A stretch of 64,000 bases of DNA from Stutzerimonas stutzeri (GCF_024448895.1 NZ_JAMOIC010000005.1:248001-312000); one strand, 5' to 3'. Numbered from the stretch's first letter, positions 52,358-61,650 are shown. Translations and numbers: made by a program. The notes: generated from the sequence alone by a model not told the origin.

Positions 52358-55300
52358 AACTCGACCTGCTCGACTCGCCCTTCGACGGCCGCTCGCTGAT
52401 CGAGGCCAGCGCCGGCACCGGCAAGACCTGGACACTTACCGCGCTCTATGCGCGTCTGCTGCTGGAGCGGCAGCTGTCGGTGGGGCAGATTCTGGTGGTC
52501 ACTTACACCACCGCCGCCACTGCTGAACTGCGCGAGCGCATCCGCGCACGGCTGGCCGACCTGCTGGCGGTCTATGAAGGCACGCCGAGCAGCGACGATT
52601 TCCTCAACCGCCTGCACGCCCGCTATCCGGACGAAGCCTCGCGCCGTCGCCTGTTGCTGGCGGTGCACGGCTTCGACGAGGCGGCGATCTTCACCATTCA
52701 CGGCTTCTGCCAGCGCGCCTTGCAGGACGCCGCGTTCGAGGCCGGGGGCGATTTCGACAGCGAGCTGACCGCCGATGACCGCGAGATCATCGATGCGCTG
52801 CTCGCCGACGCCTGGCGCAGCGAGCTGGCCGATGCCGATCCGGCCTGGGCGCGCTTCCTGGCCAAGAGCCGGATCACGCCGGTGTGGCTGCGCCAGCGGC
52901 TGCGCAGTCATCTGGGCAAGCCGTACTTGCGGGTGGAACCGCAGGGTGCGCCGGTCGCCGCCGACCTGCGTCCGGTCGAGGCCGTCTGGCAGCGCGCCGC
53001 TGACTTGTGGAAGCAGGCGGGTACCGCCTGGATCGCCGAGCTCCGGGCGCACGGTGGGCTCAGCCAAAGTACTCACAAAGGCATCAAGTTCGAGCCCTGG
53101 CGGAGCGAGCTCGACGCCTATTTTGCCGACCCGGCCGTGATGTTCGATCTACCCGAGGGCGCGGCCAAGTTCGGTGTCAGAGCGTTGAGCAAAGCCTGCA
53201 AGAAGGGCCATGACGCGCCCGTCTGCGAACTGGCCCATGCACTGGATGAACTGGCCGATCAGGTCTCCGAGGCGCTGCCAGCGGGCAAGCAACGGCTGAT
53301 CGCCTTGCAAGTCGCACTGCTGGAGCGGCTCAACCGTGAGCTGCCCGAGCGCAAGGCGGCGCAGCGGCTGCTGGCCTTCGACGACCTGCTGAATCGACTG
53401 GACCAGGCGCTGCAAGGCCCGGTCGGCGAAGACCTGGCGGCCTCGCTGCGCGCCACCTATCCGCTGGCGCTGATCGACGAGTTCCAGGACACCGACCCGA
53501 TCCAGTACGCCATCTTTAACCGCATCTATGCCAAGGCGGGCGAGGCGTCGCTGTGTTTTGTCGGCGATCCCAAACAGGCGATCTACGCCTTCCGCGGGGC
53601 GGACCTTGCAACCTATATGACGGCCAAGCAGCAGGCCGATCGCGAGCCCTTCAACCTGCCGACCAATTATCGCTCGACGCCCGAGCTGATCGCCGCGTTG
53701 AACCAGCTGTTCGATCATCCGCAGCCGTTCGCCCAACCTGATCTGCGCTATCCAGCGGTAGGCGCGGCCGACAAGCCGCGGGCCAGCCTGCATCTAGTGG
53801 AGGAGGGCGAGGCGGCGCCGCTGGCGTTGGTCTGGCTCGGCGACGATCCGCTCGGCAAGGGCGAGGCCGCGCAGCTGGCGGCGAGCGACACCGCACGGCG
53901 TATCGCCCTGCAACTCGCCGGCGCCGCGGAAGGGCGCGCCGGTTTCGCCAAGGACGGTGTGTTTACTCCGCTGAAAGGTGGCGATATAGCCGTGCTGGTG
54001 GCCAACCACCGCCAGGCCGGGATGATCGCCGATGAGCTGGCGGCGCGCGGTGTGCCCAGCGTGCGCCGCGGGCGTGACAGCGTCTGGCGCAGTGAGGAGG
54101 CGATTGAGCTGGCCGCGGTGCTCGCCGCCTACGCCGAGCCCGGCCGCGAAGGGCTGCTGCGCTATGCACTGGCCACGCGCCTACTGGGCCGCAGCGCCGC
54201 CGATCTCGCCCGCTGCCAGGACGATCAGCAGCAGTGGGACGCTGAGCGCGAAGCCGCCGAGCGCTATCACCAGCTCTGGCAGCAGCAGGGGTTCATGCGC
54301 GTGTTCCGTGCCTGGCTCGACGAGCAGGCGGTGGCCGAACGGCTGCTGGCGCGGGTCGATGGCGAACGTCGGCTGACCAACCTCCTGCACCTGGGTGAAC
54401 TGTTGCAAGCCGAAAGCCTGCTGCGCCCGGGTCTTGAGCCGCTGCTCGCCTGGTTCAACCTGCAGCGCGGCAGCGAAGGCGCCGGCGAGGAAGCCCTGCT
54501 GCGCCTTGAAAGCGATGCCGAGCGGGTGCAGATCGTGACCATCCACACCAGCAAGGGTTTGGAATACCCACTGGTGTTCTGCCCCTTCCTCTGGGACGGC
54601 AAGCTGCTCGGCAAGAACCGCGACAGCGCCCGCTGCCACGATGCCAGCGGCCAACCGCTGCTGGATCTCGGCAGCGACGCGCTGGAAGACCACCTCGAAC
54701 GCGCCCGCCAGGAAGTCTTCGCCGAGCAGCTACGCCTGGCCTACGTGGCCCTAACCCGTGCCCGCGATCGTCTCTGGCTGCATTGGGGGCCGGTCAACCT
54801 GTGCAAGCCGAAGAAGGACGGCAGCCTGGCTGAAGAGGGTTTGCACAGCAGCGCTCTGGCCTGGCTGCTGCACGGCCGCGATCTCTCCGGCGAGCAACCG
54901 CTGACCGAACTGGGCAATCATCTGGCCGACCTTAATGGCGGCAGCCTGCGCCTGGCCATCGAGCGGCTGGTACAGGGGGGCGGCGGTCATATGGCCTGCG
55001 TGCCGCTGGAGCTGCGTGAAGCCAGTGCCCAAGGGCCCGGCCGTGCGGCGGCGCCTCAGCAGTTGTCGCAGCTCAATCGCAGCCTGCACAGCGCCTGGCG
55101 GATTGGCAGCTTTTCCGGTCTTGCGGCCGGCATGCATATGGAAGCACCCGACCGCGACGCCCTGGCCATCCCTGATGCCGGCGAGCCGGGCAGTGGCTTC
55201 TTCGCCTTTCCCCGCGGAGCCCGTGCCGGTACCTGCCTGCACGCGATCCTCGAAGACTGGGCGCGCGGCAAAGGCGATCTGGAGGCGCTGGTCGAACCCG

Positions 55301-55902
55301 CTTTGCAGGCCTACGGTCTGCCGCTGGAGTGGGAGGAAATCGCCATCAGCCATCTGCAAAAGGTGCTCGACACCGATATGGATGGCGCCGGCCTGACCCT
55401 CGCCGCGCTGCAGTCGGCCAGACGCCTGCCCGAGTTGGGCTTCACCTTCCCGGTACAGGAGCTCGACGTGACACGGCTGCGCAGCCTGTTGGTCGATCCG
55501 GCCAACGGCCTCGCCGAACCGTTGCGCGAAGCGGCGGCGCGGCTGGAGTTCGACAGCCTCAAGGGCTTTCTCAAGGGCTTTATCGACCTGACCTTCGAGC
55601 ACGACGGCCGCTGGTACATCGCCGACTACAAGTCCAACTGGCTCGGTCCGGATGCCAGTTACTACGGCGGCGAACGGCTGCTGCAGGCGTTGGCGGGAGA
55701 GCATTACTACCTGCAATACCTGATCTATCTGGTGGCGCTGCGCCGCTTCCTCCGTCAGCGCCTGACTGATTTCACAAATGATCAATTGGGCGGCGCTTTC
55801 TACCTGTTCCTGCGCGGCATGCCTGAAGCCGGCGTTTATTTCTCGCGACCGGATGATGCGCTGCTCGACGCACTGGATCGGTTGTTCGAGGAGGGAAGAT
55901 GA
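52354..55902 (+). CDS. recB: Exodeoxyribonuclease V subunit beta (RecB)
   Basis: The 1182-residue 3'-5' helicase and nuclease subunit of RecBCD, needed for double-strand break repair. Walker A is EASAGTGKTWTL (about 18-29). Helicase motifs follow as LIDEFQDTDPIQY, GDPKQAIYAFRGAD and IHTSKGLEYPLVF. The C-terminal nuclease has the GFIDLTFEHDGRWYIADYKSN motif with the catalytic Asp and Lys of DYK. AGGAGG precedes the ATG, which overlaps the recC stop. A strong ribosome site at the very end of recB is discussed with the REP region. Confidence 0.96.
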   Translation: MKLDLLDSPFDGRSLIEASAGTGKTWTLTALYARLLLERQLSVGQILVVTYTTAATAELRERIRARLADLLAVYEGTPSSDDFLNRLHARYPDEASRRRLLLAVHGFDEAAIFTIHGFCQRALQDAAFEAGGDFDSELTADDREIIDALLADAWRSELADADPAWARFLAKSRITPVWLRQRLRSHLGKPYLRVEPQGAPVAADLRPVEAVWQRAADLWKQAGTAWIAELRAHGGLSQSTHKGIKFEPWRSELDAYFADPAVMFDLPEGAAKFGVRALSKACKKGHDAPVCELAHALDELADQVSEALPAGKQRLIALQVALLERLNRELPERKAAQRLLAFDDLLNRLDQALQGPVGEDLAASLRATYPLALIDEFQDTDPIQYAIFNRIYAKAGEASLCFVGDPKQAIYAFRGADLATYMTAKQQADREPFNLPTNYRSTPELIAALNQLFDHPQPFAQPDLRYPAVGAADKPRASLHLVEEGEAAPLALVWLGDDPLGKGEAAQLAASDTARRIALQLAGAAEGRAGFAKDGVFTPLKGGDIAVLVANHRQAGMIADELAARGVPSVRRGRDSVWRSEEAIELAAVLAAYAEPGREGLLRYALATRLLGRSAADLARCQDDQQQWDAEREAAERYHQLWQQQGFMRVFRAWLDEQAVAERLLARVDGERRLTNLLHLGELLQAESLLRPGLEPLLAWFNLQRGSEGAGEEALLRLESDAERVQIVTIHTSKGLEYPLVFCPFLWDGKLLGKNRDSARCHDASGQPLLDLGSDALEDHLERARQEVFAEQLRLAYVALTRARDRLWLHWGPVNLCKPKKDGSLAEEGLHSSALAWLLHGRDLSGEQPLTELGNHLADLNGGSLRLAIERLVQGGGGHMACVPLELREASAQGPGRAAAPQQLSQLNRSLHSAWRIGSFSGLAAGMHMEAPDRDALAIPDAGEPGSGFFAFPRGARAGTCLHAILEDWARGKGDLEALVEPALQAYGLPLEWEEIAISHLQKVLDTDMDGAGLTLAALQSARRLPELGFTFPVQELDVTRLRSLLVDPANGLAEPLREAAARLEFDSLKGFLKGFIDLTFEHDGRWYIADYKSNWLGPDASYYGGERLLQALAGEHYYLQYLIYLVALRRFLRQRLTDFTNDQLGGAFYLFLRGMPEAGVYFSRPDDALLDALDRLFEEGR

Positions 55903-55955
55903 TGCGCCACATATCCGCAGGAGCCCCCTCTTGCGAAGCGCGATCGCCCGCTTTT

Positions 55956-56020
55956 GTAGGAGCCAGCTTGCTGGCGATCCGGGGGCATGAGCAGAGCATC
56001 GCCAGCAAGCTGGCTCCTAC
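55956..56020. repeat. REP doublet 1 (REPIN), perfect
   Basis: Two 23-bp arms, 55956-55978 and 55998-56020, are perfect inverted copies around a 19-base centre. The core is GTAGGAGCCAGCTTGCTGG, the common Pseudomonas REP type. It can form a very stable hairpin in the recB-recD mRNA. Confidence 0.93.
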
Positions 56021-56099
56021 GACCGGAGTAGTTTTCGGTCAGGGTTTCCAGGCTCGATCAAAGGTACCTGTACCCGTCACTTTAAAGCTGGCTGCTCTT

Positions 56100-56164
56100 G
56101 TAGGAGCGAGCTGGCGTGCGCACCGCGGCAGCGGGAAACGCATCGTCAGCAAGCTGGCTCCTCC
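56100..56164. repeat. REP doublet 2, degenerate
   Basis: Left arm GTAGGAGCGAGCTGGCG (from 56100) and right arm CAGCAAGCTGGCTCCTCC (up to 56164) are decayed copies of the same REP in the same inverted layout. Confidence 0.8.
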
Positions 56165-56246
56165 GGCCGTAAAAGTGTTCACGCCAGATCCTCAAAGCCA
56201 GTCGCCAGCGATTCTGCCCGTTCATTCGCGGCGACCTGCTGCACTT

Positions 56247-56311
56247 GTAGGAGCCAGCTTGCTGGCGATCCGCGGTGCCGGAACGAGTACTGCCAGCAAG
56301 CGGGTTTCTGC
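56247..56311. repeat. REP doublet 3, one intact arm
   Basis: The left arm (56247-56269) is identical over 23 bp to the left arm of doublet 1. The right arm (about 56289-56311, GCCAGCAAGCGGGTTTCTGC) has drifted. The three doublets are each about 65 bp long, with starts about 145 bp apart. Confidence 0.88.
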
Positions 56312-56329
56312 TGGTTCGAGGTCGCCACG

Positions 56330-58180
56330 ATGACGAATCTATTCGAGCTTCCGTTAGGCCCACTGGAGCGCGCCTTTATCGCCAGTCTGCAGCGCCTCGA
56401 GCCGGATACCCCTGACGCGGTGCTGCTCGCCGCCGCGCTCTGCTGTGATGCCCTGGCGTCCGGAGACGTCTGCCTGCCGCTCCAACGCTTCGCCGGAAAG
56501 CGCCCATGGCCTGAGGTTGACCTCAGCCTGCCGACGCTCGCAACCTGGCGGGCGCAACTGGAGGCCTCGCCTCTGATCGGCACATCTGATGATTACGCGC
56601 CGCTGATCCTCGTTGGCGACCGGCTCTACCTGGCCCGTTACCAAGCCTACGAGGAGCAACTGGCGGAACAGCTGCTGACTCGCGCAGTGGACGCACCGGA
56701 TGTCGATGAAGCTCAGCTGAGCGACAGCCTGGCGCGGTTGTTCGCCTTTAATCAGCAAAGCCCCGATTGGCAGCGCCTCGCGGCAGCCCAGGCGGTACGC
56801 CGACGCTTGGCAGTAATCTCCGGTGGTCCCGGTACCGGCAAAACCACCACCGTGGTCCGCCTGCTGGCGGCGTTGCTGGAACAACCCGGCGGCGAACGGC
56901 TAGCCATCGGCCTCGCCGCGCCCACCGGCAAGGCCGCGGCGCGCATGGCCGAAGCGATCCGCAACGCCAAGGCCGATCTGCCGGTCAGCGATGCCGTCAA
57001 GGACGCCCTGCCGGACGAGGCGCGCACACTGCACCGCCTGCTCGGCAGCCGCGGCGACAGCCCGAAGGTGCGCCATGACGCGGCCCATCCACTGGCGCTG
57101 GACGTGCTGGTGGTGGACGAGGCATCGATGGTCGACCTGGCGCTGATGGCCAAGCTGGTCGCTGCGCTGCCGCCGAAGGCGAGACTGATTCTGCTCGGCG
57201 ACAAGGACCAGCTGGCCGCCGTGGAGGCCGGCGCGGTGTTCGCCGAACTCTGTGAAGGGCGCGGTTTCGATAGTCAGGCCGCGACCGATCTGCAACGCCT
57301 TACCGGGCAGGCCGTACCGGTCGAGACGCCGCGCTCGCGCCTCGGCGATGCGGTTGTGCTGCTCACCCACAGCCACCGCTTCGCCGGCGACAGCGGGATC
57401 GGCGAACTGGCGCGGCGCATCAACGCTGGCGACGCCAAGGGTACGGTGGCGCTGCTGCAGGAAGGGCGCGCCGATCTTGCCTGGAATGCCAAGCCAACGT
57501 CCGCCGCATTGATCGAGCGACTGGAGCAGGGCTATTCGACCTATCTGCAGGCCGCACGCCAGACCGATCCATCCGCCGCGTTCGAGGCCTTCAACGGTTT
57601 CCGCGCGCTGGCTGCCCAGCGCGAAGGCGCCTTTGGCGTCACCGGCATCAACGAGGCACTGGAAGCGCGCTTCAAGCGCCGCCTCGGTGTGCCCGCCCGC
57701 GAACGCTGGTACCCCGGCCGTGCAGTGATGGTCCGGCAGAACGACTACGCCCTGGGCCTGTTCAACGGCGATATCGGCTTGTGTCTGAAAACCGAGCAGG
57801 GCCTGCGGGTGTTCTTCGAGGGCGACGAGGGCTATCGCGGCTTTGCCCCGGCACGGTTGCCGAGTCATGACAGCGCCTTCGCCATGACCGTGCACAAAAG
57901 CCAGGGCTCAGAGTTCACCGAGGTGCTGCTGGCGTTGCCGGAACAGCCCAGCCCGCTGCTGACGCGCTCGCTGTTCTACACGGGCATCACCCGCGCCAAG
58001 CGCAAGGTGGAGATCTGGGCGCTGCCGGCGCGGCTGGCCGAAGCGGTCAATACACGCGCCGAGCGCGCCGCAGGATTGGCCGAACGGTTGGCCCTCCCCA
58101 GCGCTCAGACCAGAGCCACAGAGGAAGTGCCGGCGGCCAAGCCAGATGAGCCAAAAAGCGATCAGCTCAGCCTGTTCTAA
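56330..58180 (+). CDS. recD: Exodeoxyribonuclease V subunit alpha (RecD)
   Basis: The 616-residue 5'-3' helicase subunit of RecBCD. Walker A is SGGPGTGKTTTVVRL (about 165-180), Walker B is VLVVDEASMVDLALM, and later motifs include LILLGDKDQLAAVEAGAVF and FAMTVHKSQGSEFTEV. Length is normal. Its ribosome site is weak (GAGG ten bases before the ATG), and 427 bp of REP sequence separates it from recB, which is unusual since recB and recD normally abut. Confidence 0.95.
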   Translation: MTNLFELPLGPLERAFIASLQRLEPDTPDAVLLAAALCCDALASGDVCLPLQRFAGKRPWPEVDLSLPTLATWRAQLEASPLIGTSDDYAPLILVGDRLYLARYQAYEEQLAEQLLTRAVDAPDVDEAQLSDSLARLFAFNQQSPDWQRLAAAQAVRRRLAVISGGPGTGKTTTVVRLLAALLEQPGGERLAIGLAAPTGKAAARMAEAIRNAKADLPVSDAVKDALPDEARTLHRLLGSRGDSPKVRHDAAHPLALDVLVVDEASMVDLALMAKLVAALPPKARLILLGDKDQLAAVEAGAVFAELCEGRGFDSQAATDLQRLTGQAVPVETPRSRLGDAVVLLTHSHRFAGDSGIGELARRINAGDAKGTVALLQEGRADLAWNAKPTSAALIERLEQGYSTYLQAARQTDPSAAFEAFNGFRALAAQREGAFGVTGINEALEARFKRRLGVPARERWYPGRAVMVRQNDYALGLFNGDIGLCLKTEQGLRVFFEGDEGYRGFAPARLPSHDSAFAMTVHKSQGSEFTEVLLALPEQPSPLLTRSLFYTGITRAKRKVEIWALPARLAEAVNTRAERAAGLAERLALPSAQTRATEEVPAAKPDEPKSDQLSLF

Positions 58181-58310
58181 ACCGTGCGCGCCTGCTCGAA
58201 GCCGGCATGATCGCTGCTCATCGCCGCCTGTTTCGTGAAGCGGTTGTGCGTATGGCGCTCGGAATTCTGTTCCGATGCGCTTTCGCCAAAAGCCGACACC
58301 GGGACTTGCG

Positions 58311-58754
58311 ATGAGAACCTTCTTTCTTCTGCTATGGGGCGCACTCAGCCTGTTCATCAGCACCGCGGCGCTGCGTGAACTCTGGCTCGCGCCGTCCGTG
58401 GCCAGCGGTTTCGCCCTGCTGCTGGTGGTCTATTACATCGTCTGCTTCTTCCAGCTGATTCGTGCTGCTTACCTGCCATGGGGGCTGCTGGGTGCGTACC
58501 GGCGCAGCGGCTACTGGCTGTGCCTGATCCTGCTGCCGCTGACGCTGATCCCGCTGTACGCCGCCTACCAGATCTGGGAGCAGGGCGGTTACGTTGCAGT
58601 CGAAGCCTCGTTGCACACCGAATGGCTGCACCTGCTGCTCGGTTGGCTGCAGGACGCCCTCGGTTATCTCGGCCCGCTGCTGGTACTCGGCGCGCTGGGT
58701 GTCGGCATGGCGCTGATGCTGCTGCGTCTGCTACGCGGGCAGGTCGCGCGCTGA
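58311..58754 (+). CDS. Small inner-membrane protein, function unknown
   Basis: A 147-residue protein with about four hydrophobic helices (roughly residues 3-20, 32-52, 67-88 and 120-142) and a short loop WEQGGYVAVEASLHTEW. I recognise no family. The ATG at 58311 opens directly with a membrane helix; an in-frame ATG at 58275 would add twelve basic residues. The stop abuts the stop of the convergent AEC transporter gene with no spacer. Confidence 0.72.
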   Translation: MRTFFLLLWGALSLFISTAALRELWLAPSVASGFALLLVVYYIVCFFQLIRAAYLPWGLLGAYRRSGYWLCLILLPLTLIPLYAAYQIWEQGGYVAVEASLHTEWLHLLLGWLQDALGYLGPLLVLGALGVGMALMLLRLLRGQVAR

Positions 58755-59663
58755 TCAGCCGTTGAGCAGCGTCAGCACCAGCGGCAGGCTGGCCGCCGCG
58801 AGCAGGGTCTGCAAGGTGATGATGCCGGCCATCAGATGGCTGTCGCCGCCGAGCTGGCGGGTGAGCACGTAGGCAGTGGGAGCGGTGGGCAGGGCGAAGA
58901 ACAGCACCAGGATGGTGGTTTCCATATCGGGCAGGCCTAGCACCACCGCCACCCCGTAGGCCAGTAGCGGCACGGCCAGCAGGCGCACTGCGCTGTTCCA
59001 GCCCAGAGCCGGGATTTCCCCGCCCAGTTCCTGGGGTTTGAGGGCCGCGCCGACACAGAGCAGGCCCAGCGGCAGGCTGGCGGCGGCCAGCAGGCTCAGC
59101 AGACGGTCGGTGCCGCCGGGCAAGCCCAGGCCCGACAGATTGACCAGCGCACCGGCGACGCAGGCGAGAATCAGCGGGTTCTTGGCGATGGGCAGCAGCA
59201 GACCGCGTACGCTGACGCCACGTTCGGCGGTCAGCGCCCATACCGACATCACGTTCACCGTCGGCACCATCAGTGCCAGCATCAGCGCGGCCAGCGCCAG
59301 CCCCTCCTTGCCGAACAGGCTGCCCACCGCGGCCAGCCCGAGATAGGTGTTGAAGCGCAACACGCCCTGAGTGATGGCGCCGAAGCGGCCGGCAGGCCAT
59401 CCGCGTAATCGTTTGACGACCAGCAAGGCGATCCAGGCGAGGCCAAGGCCGAGCATCACGGCGGCGGCCAGACGCGGCAATGCCGGGTTATCCAGCGGCG
59501 CGGTGGCCAGGCTGCTGAACAGCAGGGCGGGAAATAGGATGAAGTAGTTGATGCGCTCGGCGCCGGGCCAGAACTCCTCGCTGGGAAAGGCACGCAACCG
59601 AAGGAAATAACCGGCGACGATCAGGGCAAACAGGGGCCAGAGAGCGAGCAGAAGGGCGGTCAC
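58755..59663 (-). CDS. AEC-family (auxin efflux carrier type) transporter
   Basis: A membrane protein of about 302 residues with ten hydrophobic helices in two five-helix halves, typical of the AEC family. Members export or import carboxylates such as malate or malonate. FNTYLGLAAVGSLFGKEGLALAALMLALMVPTVNVMSVWAL-type sequence in the middle and FFALPTAPTAYVLTRQLGG near the C-terminus are family marks. The proposed GTG at 59663 gives the usual short N-terminus (TALLLALWPLFALIVAGYF). The frame continues to 59762 with an improbable Cys-rich extension. Substrate unknown. Confidence 0.82.
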   Translation of the reverse strand: MTALLLALWPLFALIVAGYFLRLRAFPSEEFWPGAERINYFILFPALLFSSLATAPLDNPALPRLAAAVMLGLGLAWIALLVVKRLRGWPAGRFGAITQGVLRFNTYLGLAAVGSLFGKEGLALAALMLALMVPTVNVMSVWALTAERGVSVRGLLLPIAKNPLILACVAGALVNLSGLGLPGGTDRLLSLLAAASLPLGLLCVGAALKPQELGGEIPALGWNSAVRLLAVPLLAYGVAVVLGLPDMETTILVLFFALPTAPTAYVLTRQLGGDSHLMAGIITLQTLLAAASLPLVLTLLNG

Positions 59664-59826
59664 GCAGATACATCCAACAGTGCAGGTTTTCAGATAGTGG
59701 AGCGTCGCGTCGTTGGCTGCAACCCGAGTGGTCATTGCGGCCGGGCGTGATTGCACGTTCATCGGGAAAGCAAGCGAGATGATGTCTAAGTGATATCATC
59801 GCCACGCCCTATTCCGAGTCATCCCG

Positions 59827-61008
59827 ATGCTTTCCCTAGAACTCCAGTCCGCCGAAGATTATCGGGAAACGCCCTACGGCCGGCAGCTGCTCCGGGGATT
59901 CCGCCATCTCTTGTTCGCGCCCGAGCTTGAGCGCGAATTTCGCCGTTACCTTGGCTACCAGGCCCGCCTGGCGCAGCTCTTGGGTGCATGCCTTCTACTG
60001 CTCGTGGTCAGCGGTTACCTGTATGTCGAGCGTCGGTTGTTCGGCCATTCCGATCCACAGTGGCTGCGAGAGCTAACGCTGCTGCGCGTGCTACAGATGC
60101 TCCCTGGCGTGGCGATTCTGATATTTACGCTCTTTCACCGGCGGATTCGCCTGATCGTCAACCGGCTGTTTCCAGTCCTCCTGGTATTGGTTGGCGCTGT
60201 GGCGGCGCGCATCGACATTCAGTACGAAATTCTGCAGCCAGAGTTGGCCTTTCGTTATGGCGCAGGCCTGCTGATCGTCTGTTCGTTCTTCTTTCTCGGG
60301 ATTACGTTCTGGCGGGCCCTGATCAGTGCTGCCGCAATCGTGCTGCTCGATATCCTGATGGCCTCGCTCATCCTGTCCTCCAGCGAAATGCAGGTGCACT
60401 GGATTTCGGTCAGCTATTACGTGCTGCTGCTGATCATCGGCGCCATCAGTCGTTATGTGCATGAATTCTCGCAGCGAGAGCAGTTTCTGGTGCGCAAGCT
60501 GTTGGGGTGGGTTGCCCAGCATGATGCGATGACCGGCCTAGCCAATCGACGCAGCTTCGATACCGCTCTCAAGCAGGCGATGCTGCAGGTGCGTCGTGAT
60601 CAGCAACCGCTTGCGTTGCTGCTGCTGGATCTGGACAACTTCAAGGCCTATAACGACAACCTCGGGCATCCGGCGGGTGACGGCTTGATCCGGCAGTTCA
60701 GCGAAGTACTCGATGGCTTTGCAAGACGGCCACTGGACCTGGCGGCTCGGGTCGGCGGCGAAGAGTTCGGGCTGCTGCTGCCGAGCTGCGATGCGAGCGC
60801 TGCGCAGGCGATTGCCGGGCAGATTCTGTCGACGCTGGCCGAGCGCGCTGTGCCGCACCCTGCGTCACCTCAGGGCCCCTATGTCACTACCAGTATCGGC
60901 GTAGCGATGTGGCAACCCGGCCAGACGGCCGAGCAACTCTATCAGGCAGCGGACGCGGCGCTGTATCAGGCCAAGCAGGCAGGCAAGAACCGTTTCCTGA
61001 TGGGCTGA
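59827..61008 (+). CDS. Membrane diguanylate cyclase
   Basis: A 393-residue c-di-GMP synthase with six hydrophobic helices (about 50-210) forming an unnamed membrane sensor, followed by a GGDEF domain. Catalytic features are LLLLDLDNFKAYNDNLGHPAGD and ARVGGEEFGLLLPS, with an RxxD inhibitory site (RPLD) five residues before GGEEF. The C-terminal AADAALYQAKQAGKNRF is standard. It is transcribed alone and convergent with the thioesterase gene. Confidence 0.92.
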   Translation: MLSLELQSAEDYRETPYGRQLLRGFRHLLFAPELEREFRRYLGYQARLAQLLGACLLLLVVSGYLYVERRLFGHSDPQWLRELTLLRVLQMLPGVAILIFTLFHRRIRLIVNRLFPVLLVLVGAVAARIDIQYEILQPELAFRYGAGLLIVCSFFFLGITFWRALISAAAIVLLDILMASLILSSSEMQVHWISVSYYVLLLIIGAISRYVHEFSQREQFLVRKLLGWVAQHDAMTGLANRRSFDTALKQAMLQVRRDQQPLALLLLDLDNFKAYNDNLGHPAGDGLIRQFSEVLDGFARRPLDLAARVGGEEFGLLLPSCDASAAQAIAGQILSTLAERAVPHPASPQGPYVTTSIGVAMWQPGQTAEQLYQAADAALYQAKQAGKNRFLMG

Positions 61009-61029
61009 TCCTTCGCAGTGGCCTGGCTG

Positions 61030-61431
61030 TCAGCGCCGCGGCGCAACCGGGCGGGTACGGCCACTGCTATCGATGGCAACGAAGACAAACACCGCTTCGG
61101 TCACCTTGCGCCATTCACTGGTCAACGGTTCATCGCTCCACACTTCTACCAGCATCCGGATCGAGCTGCGCCCGACATCGAGCGTCTGGGTGTAGAAGGA
61201 AAGCTGCGCCCCAACGGGGACCGGAACCATGAAGGCCATGCGGTCGATGGACACGGTGGCCACTCGGCCGGCAGCCACACGGCTGGCCATCGCGGTGCCA
61301 GCCAGATCCATCTGCGAAACCAGCCAGCCCCCGAAAATATCGCCGAAACCGTTGGTCTCGCGCGGCAGCGCAGTCAGCTGCAGAGCGAGGTCGCCCTGAG
61401 GGATTGGATCTTCCTGTTCAAATTCTTTCAT
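61030..61431 (-). CDS. Acyl-CoA thioesterase (YciA-like hotdog fold)
   Basis: A 133-residue hotdog-fold enzyme that hydrolyses acyl-CoA. The characteristic segment is LTALPRETNGFGDIFGGWLVSQMDLAG (about 16-42) with the catalytic Asp in DIFGGW. FMVPVPVGAQLSFYTQTLDVGRSSI follows. It resembles YciA, which has broad substrate range. The ATG at 61431 is the first that matches the family N-terminus; the frame runs further up to 61512 but without a sensible protein start. Confidence 0.88.
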   Translation of the reverse strand: MKEFEQEDPIPQGDLALQLTALPRETNGFGDIFGGWLVSQMDLAGTAMASRVAAGRVATVSIDRMAFMVPVPVGAQLSFYTQTLDVGRSSIRMLVEVWSDEPLTSEWRKVTEAVFVFVAIDSSGRTRPVAPRR

Positions 61432-61548
61432 CGATTGGACCCGCGGCGCGTTTGTTGTTTTGGCGCGAAAAGCCCGCAGTAGTGCGGCGCGCGCCGAGTA
61501 TAGCGGCTGCATCCGCTGTCAGCGACAAAGCAGTCCTAAAGTTCAGCA

Positions 61549-61588
61549 CCGTCACCTGATTGTCATATTCCGTTCATAGAGTGTTCAC
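61549..61588 (+). promoter_or_regulatory. Extended Pho box upstream of pstS
   Basis: Four 7-bp units CCGTCAC, TTGTCAT, CGTTCAT and TGTTCAC begin at 61549, 61560, 61571 and 61582, exactly 11 bp apart. The middle two (TTGTCATATTCCGTTCAT) make a standard Pho box. PhoB should bind here and activate pstS in phosphate starvation. The pstS ATG is 62 bp downstream. Confidence 0.82.
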
Positions 61589-61650
61589 ACGGCCTGCAGA
61601 CAATGGCCCCCGTTCCAAACACTGACACACCCCCTTGCTAGGAGCATGGA

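Larger units (their letters stand above)
55899..56333 (+). other. REP-derived open reading frame filling the recB-recD gap
   Basis: A 144-codon frame that starts ATGATG over the recB stop and ends with TGA over the recD start. It is preceded by a strong ribosome site (GAGGAGG, about 55888-55894). Its sequence is mainly the translation of REP units, visible as the repeated VGASLLAIRG and SKLAP pieces. I do not regard it as a selected protein. It may still be translated, and that could matter for expression of recD. Confidence 0.55.

Noticed and set aside
55956-56311. CRISPR-like array between recB and recD
   Set aside because: The units are inverted REP pairs of unequal quality, not direct repeats with uniform unique spacers, and there are no cas genes.
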